In this document: piece by piece, positions 19,261 to 29,100 of the stretch
How the letters are laid out: every line of letters begins with the position of its first letter
Position numbering within the stretch: position 1 is the stretch's first letter
Source: Magnetococcales bacterium DCbin4
GTDB lineage: Bacteria; Pseudomonadota; Magnetococcia; Magnetococcales; UBA8363
Length of the DNA stretch: 36,817 bases
Reading direction: 5' to 3'
Assembly (NCBI GenBank): GCA_002753735.1
Contig: PEAN01000036.1
Location: forward strand, 1-36,817
Translations under genes and position numbers: made by a program
Notes under the pieces: generated by a model
Told to the model about the DNA's origin: nothing
Database searches by the model: none
What the model saw: only the letters and a program-made list of their open reading frames with translations

Positions 19261-19866
19261 TTGACCTCCATGGTCGCCGCACAATGCACGGTTAGAAAGG
19301 CCATCCGCCATGGTTTGCGCCTGACATTACTCGCGTTGTTGAAACTGACGCTGGTGTGGTGTTTTGTCCGGTTGGGAGTGATGGCGGGTCCGGAAAATTT
19401 GGAGGAGAGCGATTATCGCCTGGGTGCGGGCGATGTCATCCAGATCACGGTCAACGACGAACCCGATCTGACGTTGCAATCAAAAATATCGCTCAATGGC
19501 AAGATTTCATTTTCATTCTTGGGAGAAATTCACGTCTCCGGCCTGACCGTCAAGGAATTGGAGGAGTTGCTGAAGGCCAAACTGTTGGATGGCTATCTGT
19601 TGAAACCCGTTGTATTCGTGTCGATCGTCGAACACCGGATCTATTTCGTCAATGGCGAGGTTGACAAGGCGGGGGGATATCCATTCAAGCCCGGTTTGAC
19701 GGTACGCAAGGCGGTCGTACTGGCTGGGGGATTCACGGAACGGGCGGATCGGGACCGCATCGTGGTCATTCGCGGCAACGATCCGTTGTACAAAGAGAAA
19801 CCCATCGGAATGGATGACCGGATCTATCCCGGGGATATTCTGACCATTCAGGAAAGTTTTTGGTAA
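19261..19866 (+). CDS. Wza-like polysaccharide export protein
   Basis: A 201-residue periplasmic/outer-membrane export protein. After an N-terminal hydrophobic signal (LRLTLLALLKLTLVWCFVRLGV) comes the polysaccharide-export domain: DYRLGAGDVIQITVNDEPDLT, the central FLGEIHVSGLTVKELEELL block, then an SLBB-type domain (VNGEVDKAGGYPFKPGLTVRKAVVLAGGFTERADRDRI). It is short for Wza and has one SLBB domain, like the EpsE/ExoF class. The start may be the TTG at 19261 directly after the preceding stop or the ATG at 19270; neither has a good ribosome binding site. No lipobox is seen. Confidence 0.85.
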   Translation: MTSMVAAQCTVRKAIRHGLRLTLLALLKLTLVWCFVRLGVMAGPENLEESDYRLGAGDVIQITVNDEPDLTLQSKISLNGKISFSFLGEIHVSGLTVKELEELLKAKLLDGYLLKPVVFVSIVEHRIYFVNGEVDKAGGYPFKPGLTVRKAVVLAGGFTERADRDRIVVIRGNDPLYKEKPIGMDDRIYPGDILTIQESFW

Positions 19867-19875
19867 AGCGCAATC

Positions 19876-22281
19876 ATGGAAGCCTTGGCAGACATGGTGG
19901 AAGGACTCCCGGCGACGGGAGCCGACCCGGTTCGAGGACAACACCGCATGCTCCCGGCATTGTCGGAGGAGGATCGCGACCAGGTGGTGCCGTTGCGCCA
20001 ATACTGGCTGATCGTACGCAAACGCAAATGGCAGATCCTGGCGGTGATCATTCTGGTGTTGCTCCCGACGGCGGTTCACGTCTCCTCGCTGGTGCCCCAA
20101 TATCGTTCCTCGACCTCGATGCTCATCGAAAAACAGGCGGGCAAACTGGTCTCCCTTTCGCTTGGGGATCTGTTGGGGACCGATACGGGTGGCAAGGAGT
20201 ACATGCAAACGCAATTGGAATTGCTCAAGAGTCGTTATCTGGTTGAAGAGGTGATCCGGCGGGAACGTTTGGATCTGGCCCCGGAATTCAATCCCAAGCC
20301 CAAAAAAGCGCGCAGGGGTTGGAATGCGGATGATTGGTTACCCAAGGGATTGCGCGACTTTTTGCCTGCGGAAGCCAAAATTCAGCCCAAGACGGAAGCG
20401 GACAGCGTTCAGGAAGCCAACCGGTTCGCGCGTCTGGTCGACATGGTGACGGGTCGGATCACTGTCGCCCTGGTCCCGAACAGTCAACTGGTCGTCGTCA
20501 GTTTTGTTGCGGAAGACCCGGAACTCGCCGCCCGAGGCGCCAACGCGGTCGCGCAGACCTACATTGACCAGCAACTCGAAGCCAAGCTGCAAGTGACGCA
20601 GCATGCTGCCAACTGGTTGATGAAACGGCTGGAAGGGTTGCGGACGACGTTGGAAGAATCGGAGAAAAATCTGCAATCCTACCGGGAAGAGACTGGTCTG
20701 GTGGGGACCGAAGACAAGGAGAATGTCGTCAGTCAACAGTTGGACGCAGTCAACGTGCAATGGGTCCGGGTCCAGACGAAAAAGAGCGAAACCAAGGCCA
20801 GGTATATCAAATTACAGGAAATGTTGAAGGAGTTCGGCGACAAGCTGACCGACATGCCGGTGGATGACAGTCCGCTGCTGGTCAGCCTGAAGGATGAAAA
20901 ACACAAGGCGGAATTGAAGGTGAGTGAATATGCTGAACGCTATGGTCCCAAACATCCCAAAATGATCCGGGCACAAAACGAACTGACCACCATCACTGAG
21001 AAGATCACTGAGGAGGTCAAACGGGCCATCGAACGGATGAGTCAGGAATACAACGTGGTGGACGCCCAGGAACGGCAACTGGCGATGCAGTTGGAGCAGC
21101 AGAAACAGGCGGTCCAGGAATATCAGCAAAAGGCGTTCAAGCTGGGCAAACTGGAACGTGAGACCGAGGCCAACCGGCAATTGTTCGATCTGTTCCTCAA
21201 ACGGTTCAAGGAAGCGGGGGTCATCGAAGGGATGGAGGGTGCCAATGCCCGGATCGTTGATTCGGCACGCCTCCCCCAATCGAGCTTCAAACCCACCAAG
21301 GGACGGACCATGCTTTTGGCGGGACTGGTGGGCTTGGCCATTGGTCTTTTGCTGGCGTTCATCCTGGAATACATGGATCGGAGCATCAAAACGCCCGAAC
21401 AACTCGAACAAGCCTCCGGCCTGCCCATCTTCGCCATCCTCCCCTTGCTGCGCCTGAACAAGAAGGACAACATCGCTCCGGAAGAGATGTTGGCTGAGCA
21501 ACCCAAATCGACCTATGCCGAAGCGGTACGAAGCATTCGGACAGGGATTCTTTTTGCCGATATCGACCAGACCAACCAGATCATCATGGTCACCTCGGCG
21601 GTTCCGGAAGAGGGCAAAACCACCGTATCGGTCAATCTGGCCCAGGCATTTTTCCAGGCGGGGGACCGGGTATTGCTGCTGGAAGCGGATCTGCGCCGTC
21701 CACGGCTGCACAAGGTTTTCAAGGGACAGACCACGCGTGGCGTCACCGGATTGCTGTCACAACATGCCGCATCACACCATCAGGTTGCCTTTCCCTTGCT
21801 CGAAGAGAAGGAATCCCCCCTTCAAAACCAATATATTCTGGATCGGGATCGCATCCGCGGGGAGATCATCCAATCCATCCATGGCCTGCATGTCCTCCTT
21901 GCGGGTCCGATCCCCCCCTTCCCCAGCGAAATTCTCGCCTCTCAGCGTTGGATGGACATGTTGAATCTACTGCGACAGGATTATGATCGCATCATCATCG
22001 ATGCCCCGCCCACCCTGATGGTCACCGATTCCCAAATCCTCGGAGCACGGGCGGATGGTGCCATCCTTGTCGTCCATTCGTCCAAAACCACGCTGGAGAT
22101 GGCACTGGCGGCACTGAAACAATTGTATCAATCCCATGTTCCCATGATGGGGTGTGTGTTGAACCATGTCGATATGAAAAAATTGATGTATTACAGTGGC
22201 GGATACGGCTATGGCTACGGGTATGGCTATGGTTATGGCTACAAGAGCGGCTATTATGGTGAAGCGGAACCCTCGGTTTGA
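19876..22281 (+). CDS. Wzc-like polysaccharide co-polymerase and tyrosine autokinase
   Basis: An 801-residue inner-membrane protein combining chain-length control and a BY-kinase. Transmembrane segments are near residues 54-72 and 478-498, flanking a Wzz domain and long periplasmic coiled coils (about 220-440). The cytoplasmic kinase has Walker A SAVPEEGKTT (about 574), Walker A' LLLEADLRRPR (about 600) and Walker B DRIIIDAPP (about 704). The tail holds 11 tyrosines, including seven consecutive Gly-Tyr units encoded at 22201-22242, the expected autophosphorylation cluster. Cycling of this phosphorylation controls polymer length and export in Wzc systems. Confidence 0.93.
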   Translation: MEALADMVEGLPATGADPVRGQHRMLPALSEEDRDQVVPLRQYWLIVRKRKWQILAVIILVLLPTAVHVSSLVPQYRSSTSMLIEKQAGKLVSLSLGDLLGTDTGGKEYMQTQLELLKSRYLVEEVIRRERLDLAPEFNPKPKKARRGWNADDWLPKGLRDFLPAEAKIQPKTEADSVQEANRFARLVDMVTGRITVALVPNSQLVVVSFVAEDPELAARGANAVAQTYIDQQLEAKLQVTQHAANWLMKRLEGLRTTLEESEKNLQSYREETGLVGTEDKENVVSQQLDAVNVQWVRVQTKKSETKARYIKLQEMLKEFGDKLTDMPVDDSPLLVSLKDEKHKAELKVSEYAERYGPKHPKMIRAQNELTTITEKITEEVKRAIERMSQEYNVVDAQERQLAMQLEQQKQAVQEYQQKAFKLGKLERETEANRQLFDLFLKRFKEAGVIEGMEGANARIVDSARLPQSSFKPTKGRTMLLAGLVGLAIGLLLAFILEYMDRSIKTPEQLEQASGLPIFAILPLLRLNKKDNIAPEEMLAEQPKSTYAEAVRSIRTGILFADIDQTNQIIMVTSAVPEEGKTTVSVNLAQAFFQAGDRVLLLEADLRRPRLHKVFKGQTTRGVTGLLSQHAASHHQVAFPLLEEKESPLQNQYILDRDRIRGEIIQSIHGLHVLLAGPIPPFPSEILASQRWMDMLNLLRQDYDRIIIDAPPTLMVTDSQILGARADGAILVVHSSKTTLEMALAALKQLYQSHVPMMGCVLNHVDMKKLMYYSGGYGYGYGYGYGYGYKSGYYGEAEPSV

Positions 22282-22337
22282 GGTGGCGCGATGACCCTGC
22301 CCGACCTGGATGAACCCATGGTATGGAGCGTCGGTTC

Positions 22338-23027
22338 ATGACGCGGTCCCTCCCCTTTCTCATGTTGGCAAGCCTGGGACTGGCCATCTGGTCGGGTACC
22401 TATCTGATTGCCGAACTCTGGGTCAATCCGGCCCGTCACCTGATCCAGATCATGAGCAACCCGGATCTGGCACGGGGTGCAGACACCATTGATGATCTGT
22501 GGCCAAGGGCCACCGCATCCTTGTTGTCGGCCCGACTCCTGGTGCCGGGAAATGCCGAGTACCACCTGTGGGATGGTTGGTTGCACCAGCGCCAGGCGGA
22601 ACGCTCCCCCCCCTGGTCGAATGCGGCCAAAGGGGCGTTGCAATCGGCTGAAAACGCCTATGGGGAAGCGTTGCACCAGCGCCCCTCCTGGGGCCTTCCC
22701 TGGATCAACCGGGCACAGGTCCGAGTCCGTCAAGGGTTCACCGATGAGGTCACCATGGCCGATTTGCAACGGGCCGTCCACTTCGACCCGCACAACCCCC
22801 ACATCGTCAAACAGGCGATGCGTCTGGGGTTTGCCCTTTGGCATGGGATGGACCGGGATGAACGTGTGGGGTTCTTACACCTGTTACAGAAAAATGTGTC
22901 CCTGATGCCTTATGACACCATCGACCTGGCACGACGCCAGGGACTTTTGGATCAGATCCGTCCCTTTTATGCCGCCGATCCCAAATTTCGGCAGCTATGG
23001 GAAAAGAAACTTGGACCGGGACGATGA
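22338..23027 (+). CDS. VpsP-like helical protein of the polysaccharide locus
   Basis: A 229-residue protein with an N-terminal membrane anchor (SLPFLMLASLGLAIWSGTYLIAEL) and a periplasmic helical domain with TPR-like spacing (AAKGALQSAENAYGEALHQRP, then TMADLQRAVHFDPHNPHIV). It resembles the VpsP-type proteins found in Wzy-dependent polysaccharide loci; the function is unknown. An in-frame ATG at 22323 is an alternative start, but GGAG lies nine bases before the ATG at 22338. It overlaps the next gene by four bases (ATGA). Confidence 0.6.
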   Translation: MTRSLPFLMLASLGLAIWSGTYLIAELWVNPARHLIQIMSNPDLARGADTIDDLWPRATASLLSARLLVPGNAEYHLWDGWLHQRQAERSPPWSNAAKGALQSAENAYGEALHQRPSWGLPWINRAQVRVRQGFTDEVTMADLQRAVHFDPHNPHIVKQAMRLGFALWHGMDRDERVGFLHLLQKNVSLMPYDTIDLARRQGLLDQIRPFYAADPKFRQLWEKKLGPGR

Positions 23028-24460
23028 GCAAGGAACCGTTCATGATGCCACCTCCCTCCTCGAACCGGGATCCCCTGTCGGACCGGTGGGCCTTTTATGG
23101 CCTTCTGGTATTGCTGTTGTGGCTCCCACTCCCCCTGGGATCCAACCGTCCCTGGGCCTGGGGCTTGATGGAGGTATGGGTATTCACCATCCTTTTTTTC
23201 TGGTTCCTGGACCGCTACCGCAATCCCCGCCCCCTGGAAGGGGTCTTCATCCTGTATCCCCTGATTTTCATCCTGCCCGCCCTGTGGACCTGCTATCCCC
23301 TGCTCCAGCTCATTCCCCTGCCGGAACGAATTCTGAAGCTGCTCTCGCCCGCATCCCTGGAGGTGGCCCGTATTGCGGGGATGACGGGTGGCTGGCGCCC
23401 CATTTCCCTTGATCCCCACCTGACCCTCACCGCCTGGTTGAAAGGGATGGCCTATCTGGCGGTGTTCTGGCTCACCCTGGTCACGACCACCACCCGGCCC
23501 CGTCTGCGACTGTTGGCCATCACCATTTTTTGTTGCGGAACCCTTCAGGCGCTCTGGGGTATCCTGTCGGGCAACATGCTTTCCTCCATGGGATTGCATG
23601 GCACCTTCGTCAATCGCAATCATTTCGCCGGATTCCTTGAATTGACCATTCCGGTGGGCTTCGGTCTGCTGGTCGCCTGGCTGGACCATCAATCGATGCG
23701 CAACCGACCCACCTGGGGCGAAAGTCTGCAACATGCCCTGCACGCCCTGGGAACGGGCAAGGGGATGGTCTCCATACTGCTCGTCACCCAATTCCTGGCG
23801 CTGTTTTTATCCCGTTCCCGTGGCGGCAGCGCCGCTTTGCTGTGTTCCTTGTTCATCGTCACCCTCATGACAAATCAAAGAATGCACAAATCGAGTCGGG
23901 AACAACGGTTGATCCTCCCGTTGCTGCTGGTATCGGTGGTGGCGGGTGCCTGGTTCGGTCTGGAACATCTGGTGGAACGGATGTTGGCCACCACACTTCA
24001 GCAACTGGATCGATGGGAAATTGCGGTCAGCGTCACCGGATTGATCCGGGATTATTTCCTGGTCGGGGTCGGTGCGGGGGCGTTTGCGACCATTTTTTCC
24101 ATGTATCGCAACCCCGGCCTGACGGGGGAATTCTACGATCATGCCCATAACGATCATCTGGAACTCATCGCCGAACAGGGATTGCTGGGATATCTCCTCC
24201 TGGCCCTGGCGATGGCTTATTCCTGGAGGGTGATGGGACGGGCGTTCGTACAACGCCGCGACCCGTTCGCCCGGGGAATGCTCCTGGCGGGGTTGGCGGG
24301 CACGCTCTCCCTGGAACTCCATGCATTGGTCGATTTCAATTTTCACATTCCCGCCAATGCGGTTTTTTTCATGGTCGTCATGGCCATGGGGTTGCAAGGA
24401 GCCGCCATTCACCATCCCAACCGATATCAAGTGCGGGAACGACGGCAGCAGCATGTGTGA
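23024..24460 (+). CDS. O-antigen ligase/polymerase (Wzy/WaaL) family membrane protein
   Basis: A 478-residue protein with about twelve hydrophobic segments and one large periplasmic loop near residues 290-370. The loop has the family layout: a GTFVNRNHFAGFLEL motif, LSRSRGG, then VGVGAGAFATIF and YDHAHNDHLELIAEQGLLG, the conserved H-N-D-x-L-E/Q block of O-antigen ligases and Wzy polymerases. In this locus polymerisation of repeat units is the likelier role. The ATG at 23024 overlaps the preceding stop; a longer in-frame start at 22997 would lie deeper inside the upstream gene. Confidence 0.85.
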   Translation: MSKEPFMMPPPSSNRDPLSDRWAFYGLLVLLLWLPLPLGSNRPWAWGLMEVWVFTILFFWFLDRYRNPRPLEGVFILYPLIFILPALWTCYPLLQLIPLPERILKLLSPASLEVARIAGMTGGWRPISLDPHLTLTAWLKGMAYLAVFWLTLVTTTTRPRLRLLAITIFCCGTLQALWGILSGNMLSSMGLHGTFVNRNHFAGFLELTIPVGFGLLVAWLDHQSMRNRPTWGESLQHALHALGTGKGMVSILLVTQFLALFLSRSRGGSAALLCSLFIVTLMTNQRMHKSSREQRLILPLLLVSVVAGAWFGLEHLVERMLATTLQQLDRWEIAVSVTGLIRDYFLVGVGAGAFATIFSMYRNPGLTGEFYDHAHNDHLELIAEQGLLGYLLLALAMAYSWRVMGRAFVQRRDPFARGMLLAGLAGTLSLELHALVDFNFHIPANAVFFMVVMAMGLQGAAIHHPNRYQVRERRQQHV

Positions 24461-24473
24461 CCGGGAACGATCA

Positions 24474-24613
24474 GGAAAAAAAAGGGGTCTGGGGGACTGC
24501 CCCCAGGGTTTTGACTTTAATGACAAAGTCAAAAGCAGGGTATGGAAACCTTTTTGTTTACATTCAAAAACAAAGTCAACACCCTGGGGGCAATCCCCCA
24601 GACCCCTTTTTCC
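24474..24613. repeat. Large intergenic hairpin, related to the element at 13221
   Basis: A 140-bp inverted repeat fills the gap between the polymerase gene and the next gene. The arms pair over more than 40 bases, containing GGGGTCTGGGGGA and CCCCCAGGGT with their complements. The loop contains ATGGAAACCTTTTTGTTT, which is shared almost exactly with the loop of the hairpin at 13258-13403. The CGTAACTGCC termini of that element are missing here. It may terminate or attenuate transcription. Confidence 0.65.
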
Positions 24614-24653
24614 TTTTGATCATTTTTCTATAAAATCGATACGTCCCATTCTA

Positions 24654-26105
24654 ATGACAGGGTTGGTCTTGAACCTTCTGATCACCACTCCGGTCCTGGC
24701 AGGGGCACCGGGTGCCCTGCGGGGTGACCGTTCCATTGAGCAGACGGCGCGGGAATGGATCGACTGGGTACGGGAACATCTCCCACCGTTACGCCACCCC
24801 CGGGGAAATCGCTGGCCCCTGGTGACCTGGCTCGGACCGGAACACCGTCCCCTGAGCCGGGCGCAGATCGACTCATTATTGGCACGCGGTCTGACCCAGC
24901 ATCTGGAAGTTGATGTCACCATGATCCGGGCGGCGCAAAGGCTGCAAGCGGCGGGTGCTCCCGTCATCCTCATGGAAGGAAGGCGGGGGAACTGGCCTTA
25001 CGACCTGGCGGGAGATCCCGCCGTCTGGAGCCATGACCATCCCCAATCCCTTCGGGTGCCCGAGACATGGCGGCGCGAACCCTCCCCGGGAATCTTCCTG
25101 GGATGGGCCAAAGAGGGGCAACACCTGCGGCACACCCTGGAAACGTTCAAAAGAGCAGGGGTCACCGTCGATGGGATGTGGCTCGATTATGAAGGGCAAC
25201 CGAGTCATGCAGCCTATTACCCGGCCCTGCTGGCACCCAAAACCCGTTCCATCCTCCCCAAGGGGGCGCTGAAGGATGAACCCGCTTTTGCCATATTCCG
25301 GCGGCAATTATGGATGCAACTCCTCTCCACCTATGTCGCCGCCCCCGCCCGGGAGGTGTTTCCCGCCGTGACGGTCACCAACTGGGTCGCCACCCTGTCC
25401 ACCCCCGAACATGCGCCGAAGGGGTGGGACGACACCCCCCACCCCCTTGCGGGTCCCACCCTGATGACCCATTCCGCCCCCCTGGCCTATGGGGTGGACT
25501 CTTATTTTTTGACGGTCTGGGACAAGAAACAACCTTGGGATGCGCGCCGGGTGGACCGTTTGTTCACCCATTTGTTGCTGCGTCAGGTTTCCGAGGATAC
25601 CTTCAACCGGACCCGTGATGCCCCCTACCTCGGTTCCCTCCCCTGGGTTGCCCGCCGGGTGGTGGACCATCCCCAAACCCCCACCCCCGCCATGAGCCGC
25701 AGCACCTATCGCGAAGTGTTGCGACACCTGTGGCTGCGCGGCATCGATGGCATGCAAATCTTCAACGCCGCCCCCCAGGGGGCCAACGACCCGCTCGCCC
25801 GGGAAGAACTCCAGGACACCCAGGCCATCTACGACGAAATGCTGGCCTACCGTTCTTTTCTCGACCAGGGAACGGTCATGAACGTGGGTTACCCCGGTCC
25901 CCGGGATGAAACCATCGTCTGGTCCGGTTTGCTCACCCCGGGCCAAGCCCTCATCCGCCTGTTTTTCCAGGGCGAAGGAGAACGTCCCCTCCCCCTCGAA
26001 CCCTGGCCCGGCCACACCGTCACCTTGACCGCCACCCCCACCGGATCCACCTGCCTTTTGCACAAGACCAAAAACCAAACGGTCAAGGTTGAATGCCAAA
26101 AATAA
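24654..26105 (+). CDS. Secreted protein of unknown function, possibly glycoside hydrolase-like
   Basis: A 483-residue exported protein (signal MTGLVLNLLITTPVLAGAPG). I do not recognise the family with certainty. The middle reads like a TIM-barrel carbohydrate-active enzyme: alternating strands and helices, an acidic pair at a strand end in DGMWLDYEGQPSH (about residues 173-185), and a small all-beta C-terminal domain (LIRLFFQGEGERPLPLEPWPGHTVTLTATPTGS). A polysaccharide-trimming role would suit its position after the export genes, but that is inference. The start was put after the hairpin at 24474-24613; the open frame runs further upstream through the hairpin and the end of the polymerase gene and is not credible there. 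A TATAAA lies just before the ATG. Confidence 0.5.
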   Translation: MTGLVLNLLITTPVLAGAPGALRGDRSIEQTAREWIDWVREHLPPLRHPRGNRWPLVTWLGPEHRPLSRAQIDSLLARGLTQHLEVDVTMIRAAQRLQAAGAPVILMEGRRGNWPYDLAGDPAVWSHDHPQSLRVPETWRREPSPGIFLGWAKEGQHLRHTLETFKRAGVTVDGMWLDYEGQPSHAAYYPALLAPKTRSILPKGALKDEPAFAIFRRQLWMQLLSTYVAAPAREVFPAVTVTNWVATLSTPEHAPKGWDDTPHPLAGPTLMTHSAPLAYGVDSYFLTVWDKKQPWDARRVDRLFTHLLLRQVSEDTFNRTRDAPYLGSLPWVARRVVDHPQTPTPAMSRSTYREVLRHLWLRGIDGMQIFNAAPQGANDPLAREELQDTQAIYDEMLAYRSFLDQGTVMNVGYPGPRDETIVWSGLLTPGQALIRLFFQGEGERPLPLEPWPGHTVTLTATPTGSTCLLHKTKNQTVKVECQK

Positions 26106-26147
26106 ACGCATCCGAAACCGGTTTACAACAACCAGACATTTGATTAC

Positions 26148-26178
26148 TGTAGGGGTATATTCTATTTTTACTCCTACA
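26148..26178. promoter_or_regulatory. Palindrome upstream of the first MPP-NACHT-FGE gene
   Basis: TGTAGGGGTA and TACTCCTACA form a 10-base inverted repeat with one mismatch and an 11-base A/T-rich gap (TATTCTATTTT). It ends 19 bases before the start codon and overlaps the likely -10 region (TATATT at 26156), so it could be an operator, or a hairpin in the mRNA leader. Confidence 0.4.
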
Positions 26179-26197
26179 ATTCAAAAGGAACCCTCTC

Positions 26198-29100
26198 ATG
26201 CGTTGGCTTCACCTGTCCGATCTACACATGGGCGCCCCAGGCCGATCCCAATGGTGGCAGGTGCATCAGGAATTTAAAAAAAGCATTCTCCAAGATGTTG
26301 CTGACAAAGGACATCCCGATGTGATTTTCATCACCGGGGATTTGACCAACCGTGGAGCCAAAAAGGAATTTGAACTGCTTGACCAATTCCTGAACGAACT
26401 GCGTGACTGGTTACGCCCACAAAACCAGGCCGAACCCCTCATCATCCCCGTTCCGGGTAATCATGACTTGGTTCGACCGAAAGGGATGGCCTCTCTGAAA
26501 TTCAATGTCCTGAAAAATTTCAACATGGGTCGGGAAGATCCCCAAATAGCCTTCCTGCTGGACACCCTCTGGAACAAGAAAAAAACACAATTTTTCAAAC
26601 CTCTCTTTGGCAATTATCAAGAGTGGCTGAAACGTTCCATCCTTCCCCCTTTGGAGCAACGTGGCATCAAGTTTACCCCCTCCCACTTCCCTGGAGATTT
26701 GCTGGTTCATCTTGAGCTGCCGGACAAAATGCCCCTGTCGGTGGTGGGACTCAATTCGGCGTGGTTGGCGCTGGATGATACGGCCGATGGACGGTTGGAA
26801 GTGGCCACGGAACAATTACAGGCACTCGGACCAATACTGGAAGATCGGGCCGCCCTGCTGCTCATGCATCATCCCCCCGCATGGTTGTCGGAAGCGGCGC
26901 GGGATCGGTTTCGGGAGACCCTCTATACCCCGGACCGGTTTTTGGCCTGCCTGCACGGTCACATGCACAAACACCGCACCGAAACCATCGCCATCTCGGG
27001 GGGCAAACCCCGTTGCCACCTCCAGGGGGCCTCTCTGTTCGGTCTGGAAAGGTTTGGCACCCGTAATGAAACCCGACTCATGGGGTACGCCTGGGGTGAG
27101 CTGCAACCGGACAAAACGATTCGCCTTTGGCCCCGAAAACGGGAAGTGACCGGCAACGGCGAAGCCCTGTTCCTGCATGATCCCTCTTTCGGGGCTGAAC
27201 ATCCCGACGGCGTTCCGGTGTGTTCATGGACACCAGGGACCACCTCCCCGCAGGAAACCATCGACCTCTCCCCCTGGCTGCGTTCCCTATTGAGCCGGGT
27301 AGATCATATCAACATCCCGGAAATCTCCAGTAAGGCAGTCTGGGAAAAAAACGTCAACCGTTTCCCCATAGAACGGTTGTTCACCCCTTTAAACATCCGC
27401 CACGAAAACTTGGAAGGTCCTCTTCCCATAGTCAGTTTGCTCCCAAAGCACAAACATCTGCTACTTGAAGGACAACCAGGGTCAGGTAAAAGTACATTTC
27501 TAAAATTTGCTATAACCATGTTTGCCCGTGATGCCCTGGGGATGGAGTGTCCTGACAGCACATCCTGGCGTAAACGGTTTCTCGGTCTGGAAGATCATGA
27601 AACACCCCCGCTCCCCCTATTCCTCCGTCTTTCGGAATTGGCGAATTTTCTGGCCAAGGAGGCCACCGAAAGCCCGAATGATCGTTTTCGCCTGCTCGAC
27701 CTTCTCGACCGCACGACAGATGCCCAGCCTGGGTGGCGGAAGTATTGGGAACAAAAGTTGATTGATGGACATGTCGTCATCCTTTTGGACGGTCTGGATG
27801 AAGTGGATGACGACCTTTTGCGGAAACGGGTATTTGATATCGTCAAAAATACCCTCCTCCATTGGAATCAAACCCGAATCGTGGTCACCAGCCGCCCCTT
27901 TGGGATTTCATTGATGCAAACCTTAGAGATATTCCATGTAGTCATCGAACCCTTCGGCAAGGAAGAAATTAAAGAATTCCTGGAACGATGGATTTCCTGT
28001 TTCTACGGCCATTCGATCAGCGAACATCCAGGTAGTGATGCAATAAATTATGGCGATCGACTGGGCAATGCCATTCTGGAGCGTCCCGCCATCCGCAACC
28101 TCGCCGCCACCCCAATTATTCTCACATGCCTGTGTGCCGTATATAAAGAAGAGCAACTGCCTGAATGGAGGTCCCGATGCTACATGGTGGTCATCGACTG
28201 GCTGCTCTCCTCCCGGAAGCAGATGCGAAGAAATGCAGGCTTCAAAGATGAGTTAACAATACATGCAATAGGATTGCTTGCCTATTCCATGATGTGCGGC
28301 AGTGAGGAAAAAAGTAAACAGACTCTTTGGGATAGGGATCATGCCATCCGTGCAATCGATCCCATCATATCCCGTAAATTTCCCGAACTGTCTGGAGAAG
28401 AACGCCACCAAAAGAAAATTGCTTGGCTCTTTTTTGAATGCCGCAATAGTGGCATCATCGAAGAAGCTGGACTAGGCCATATCCGGTTTTGCCATCTGAC
28501 ATTTCAAGAGTTCATGGCAGCCCAGAAACTTTCCTGGATGGAGGAACATGAAGCATGGTTCATTATCAAAACCCGACTGGACAACCTGCTATGGTGGGAA
28601 ACTATCGACATGCTCACGGGATGCCTGTTGAAAGAGGGGAATGGACCGATGGACCGGTTGCTGGAACGGGTATTGACCTTGCTTGGTCCCAACCCATCCC
28701 TGGCCGACAACGCTCGAGTTGCCGGAATTACGGGACGACTGCTCGCTTCCATACCCACGAAAAACTACCATCCACCACGGGAAATCGAGGAAAAATTCCG
28801 AGAACTTCTGGAACAGGCGATGGCCATCTTTACCCAGGAAGGTGCCACCAAAGTCCCCATCCAGACCCGTATTGCCGCTGCCGAAGCCATAGGGCAGGGA
28901 TGCGACCCAAGATTAAACCAAGATCAGTTGATTGAGGTCCCTGGCACGGGTTGGAAGTTGGGGAAATATCTTGTTTCAGTTCAGGAATTTCAACGGTTCG
29001 TTGAACAGGGAGGGTATGATGAACCTCAATGGTGGAGTAAAACCTGGCCCCTTCGGAAAAAACATTCACGAACCAACCCGGAATATTGGGAGACACAAAT

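Noticed and set aside
24321-24653. An upstream extension of the secreted unknown protein to an ATG at 24321
   Set aside because: It would overlap the polymerase gene and run through the large hairpin; the ATG at 24654 begins a good signal peptide.
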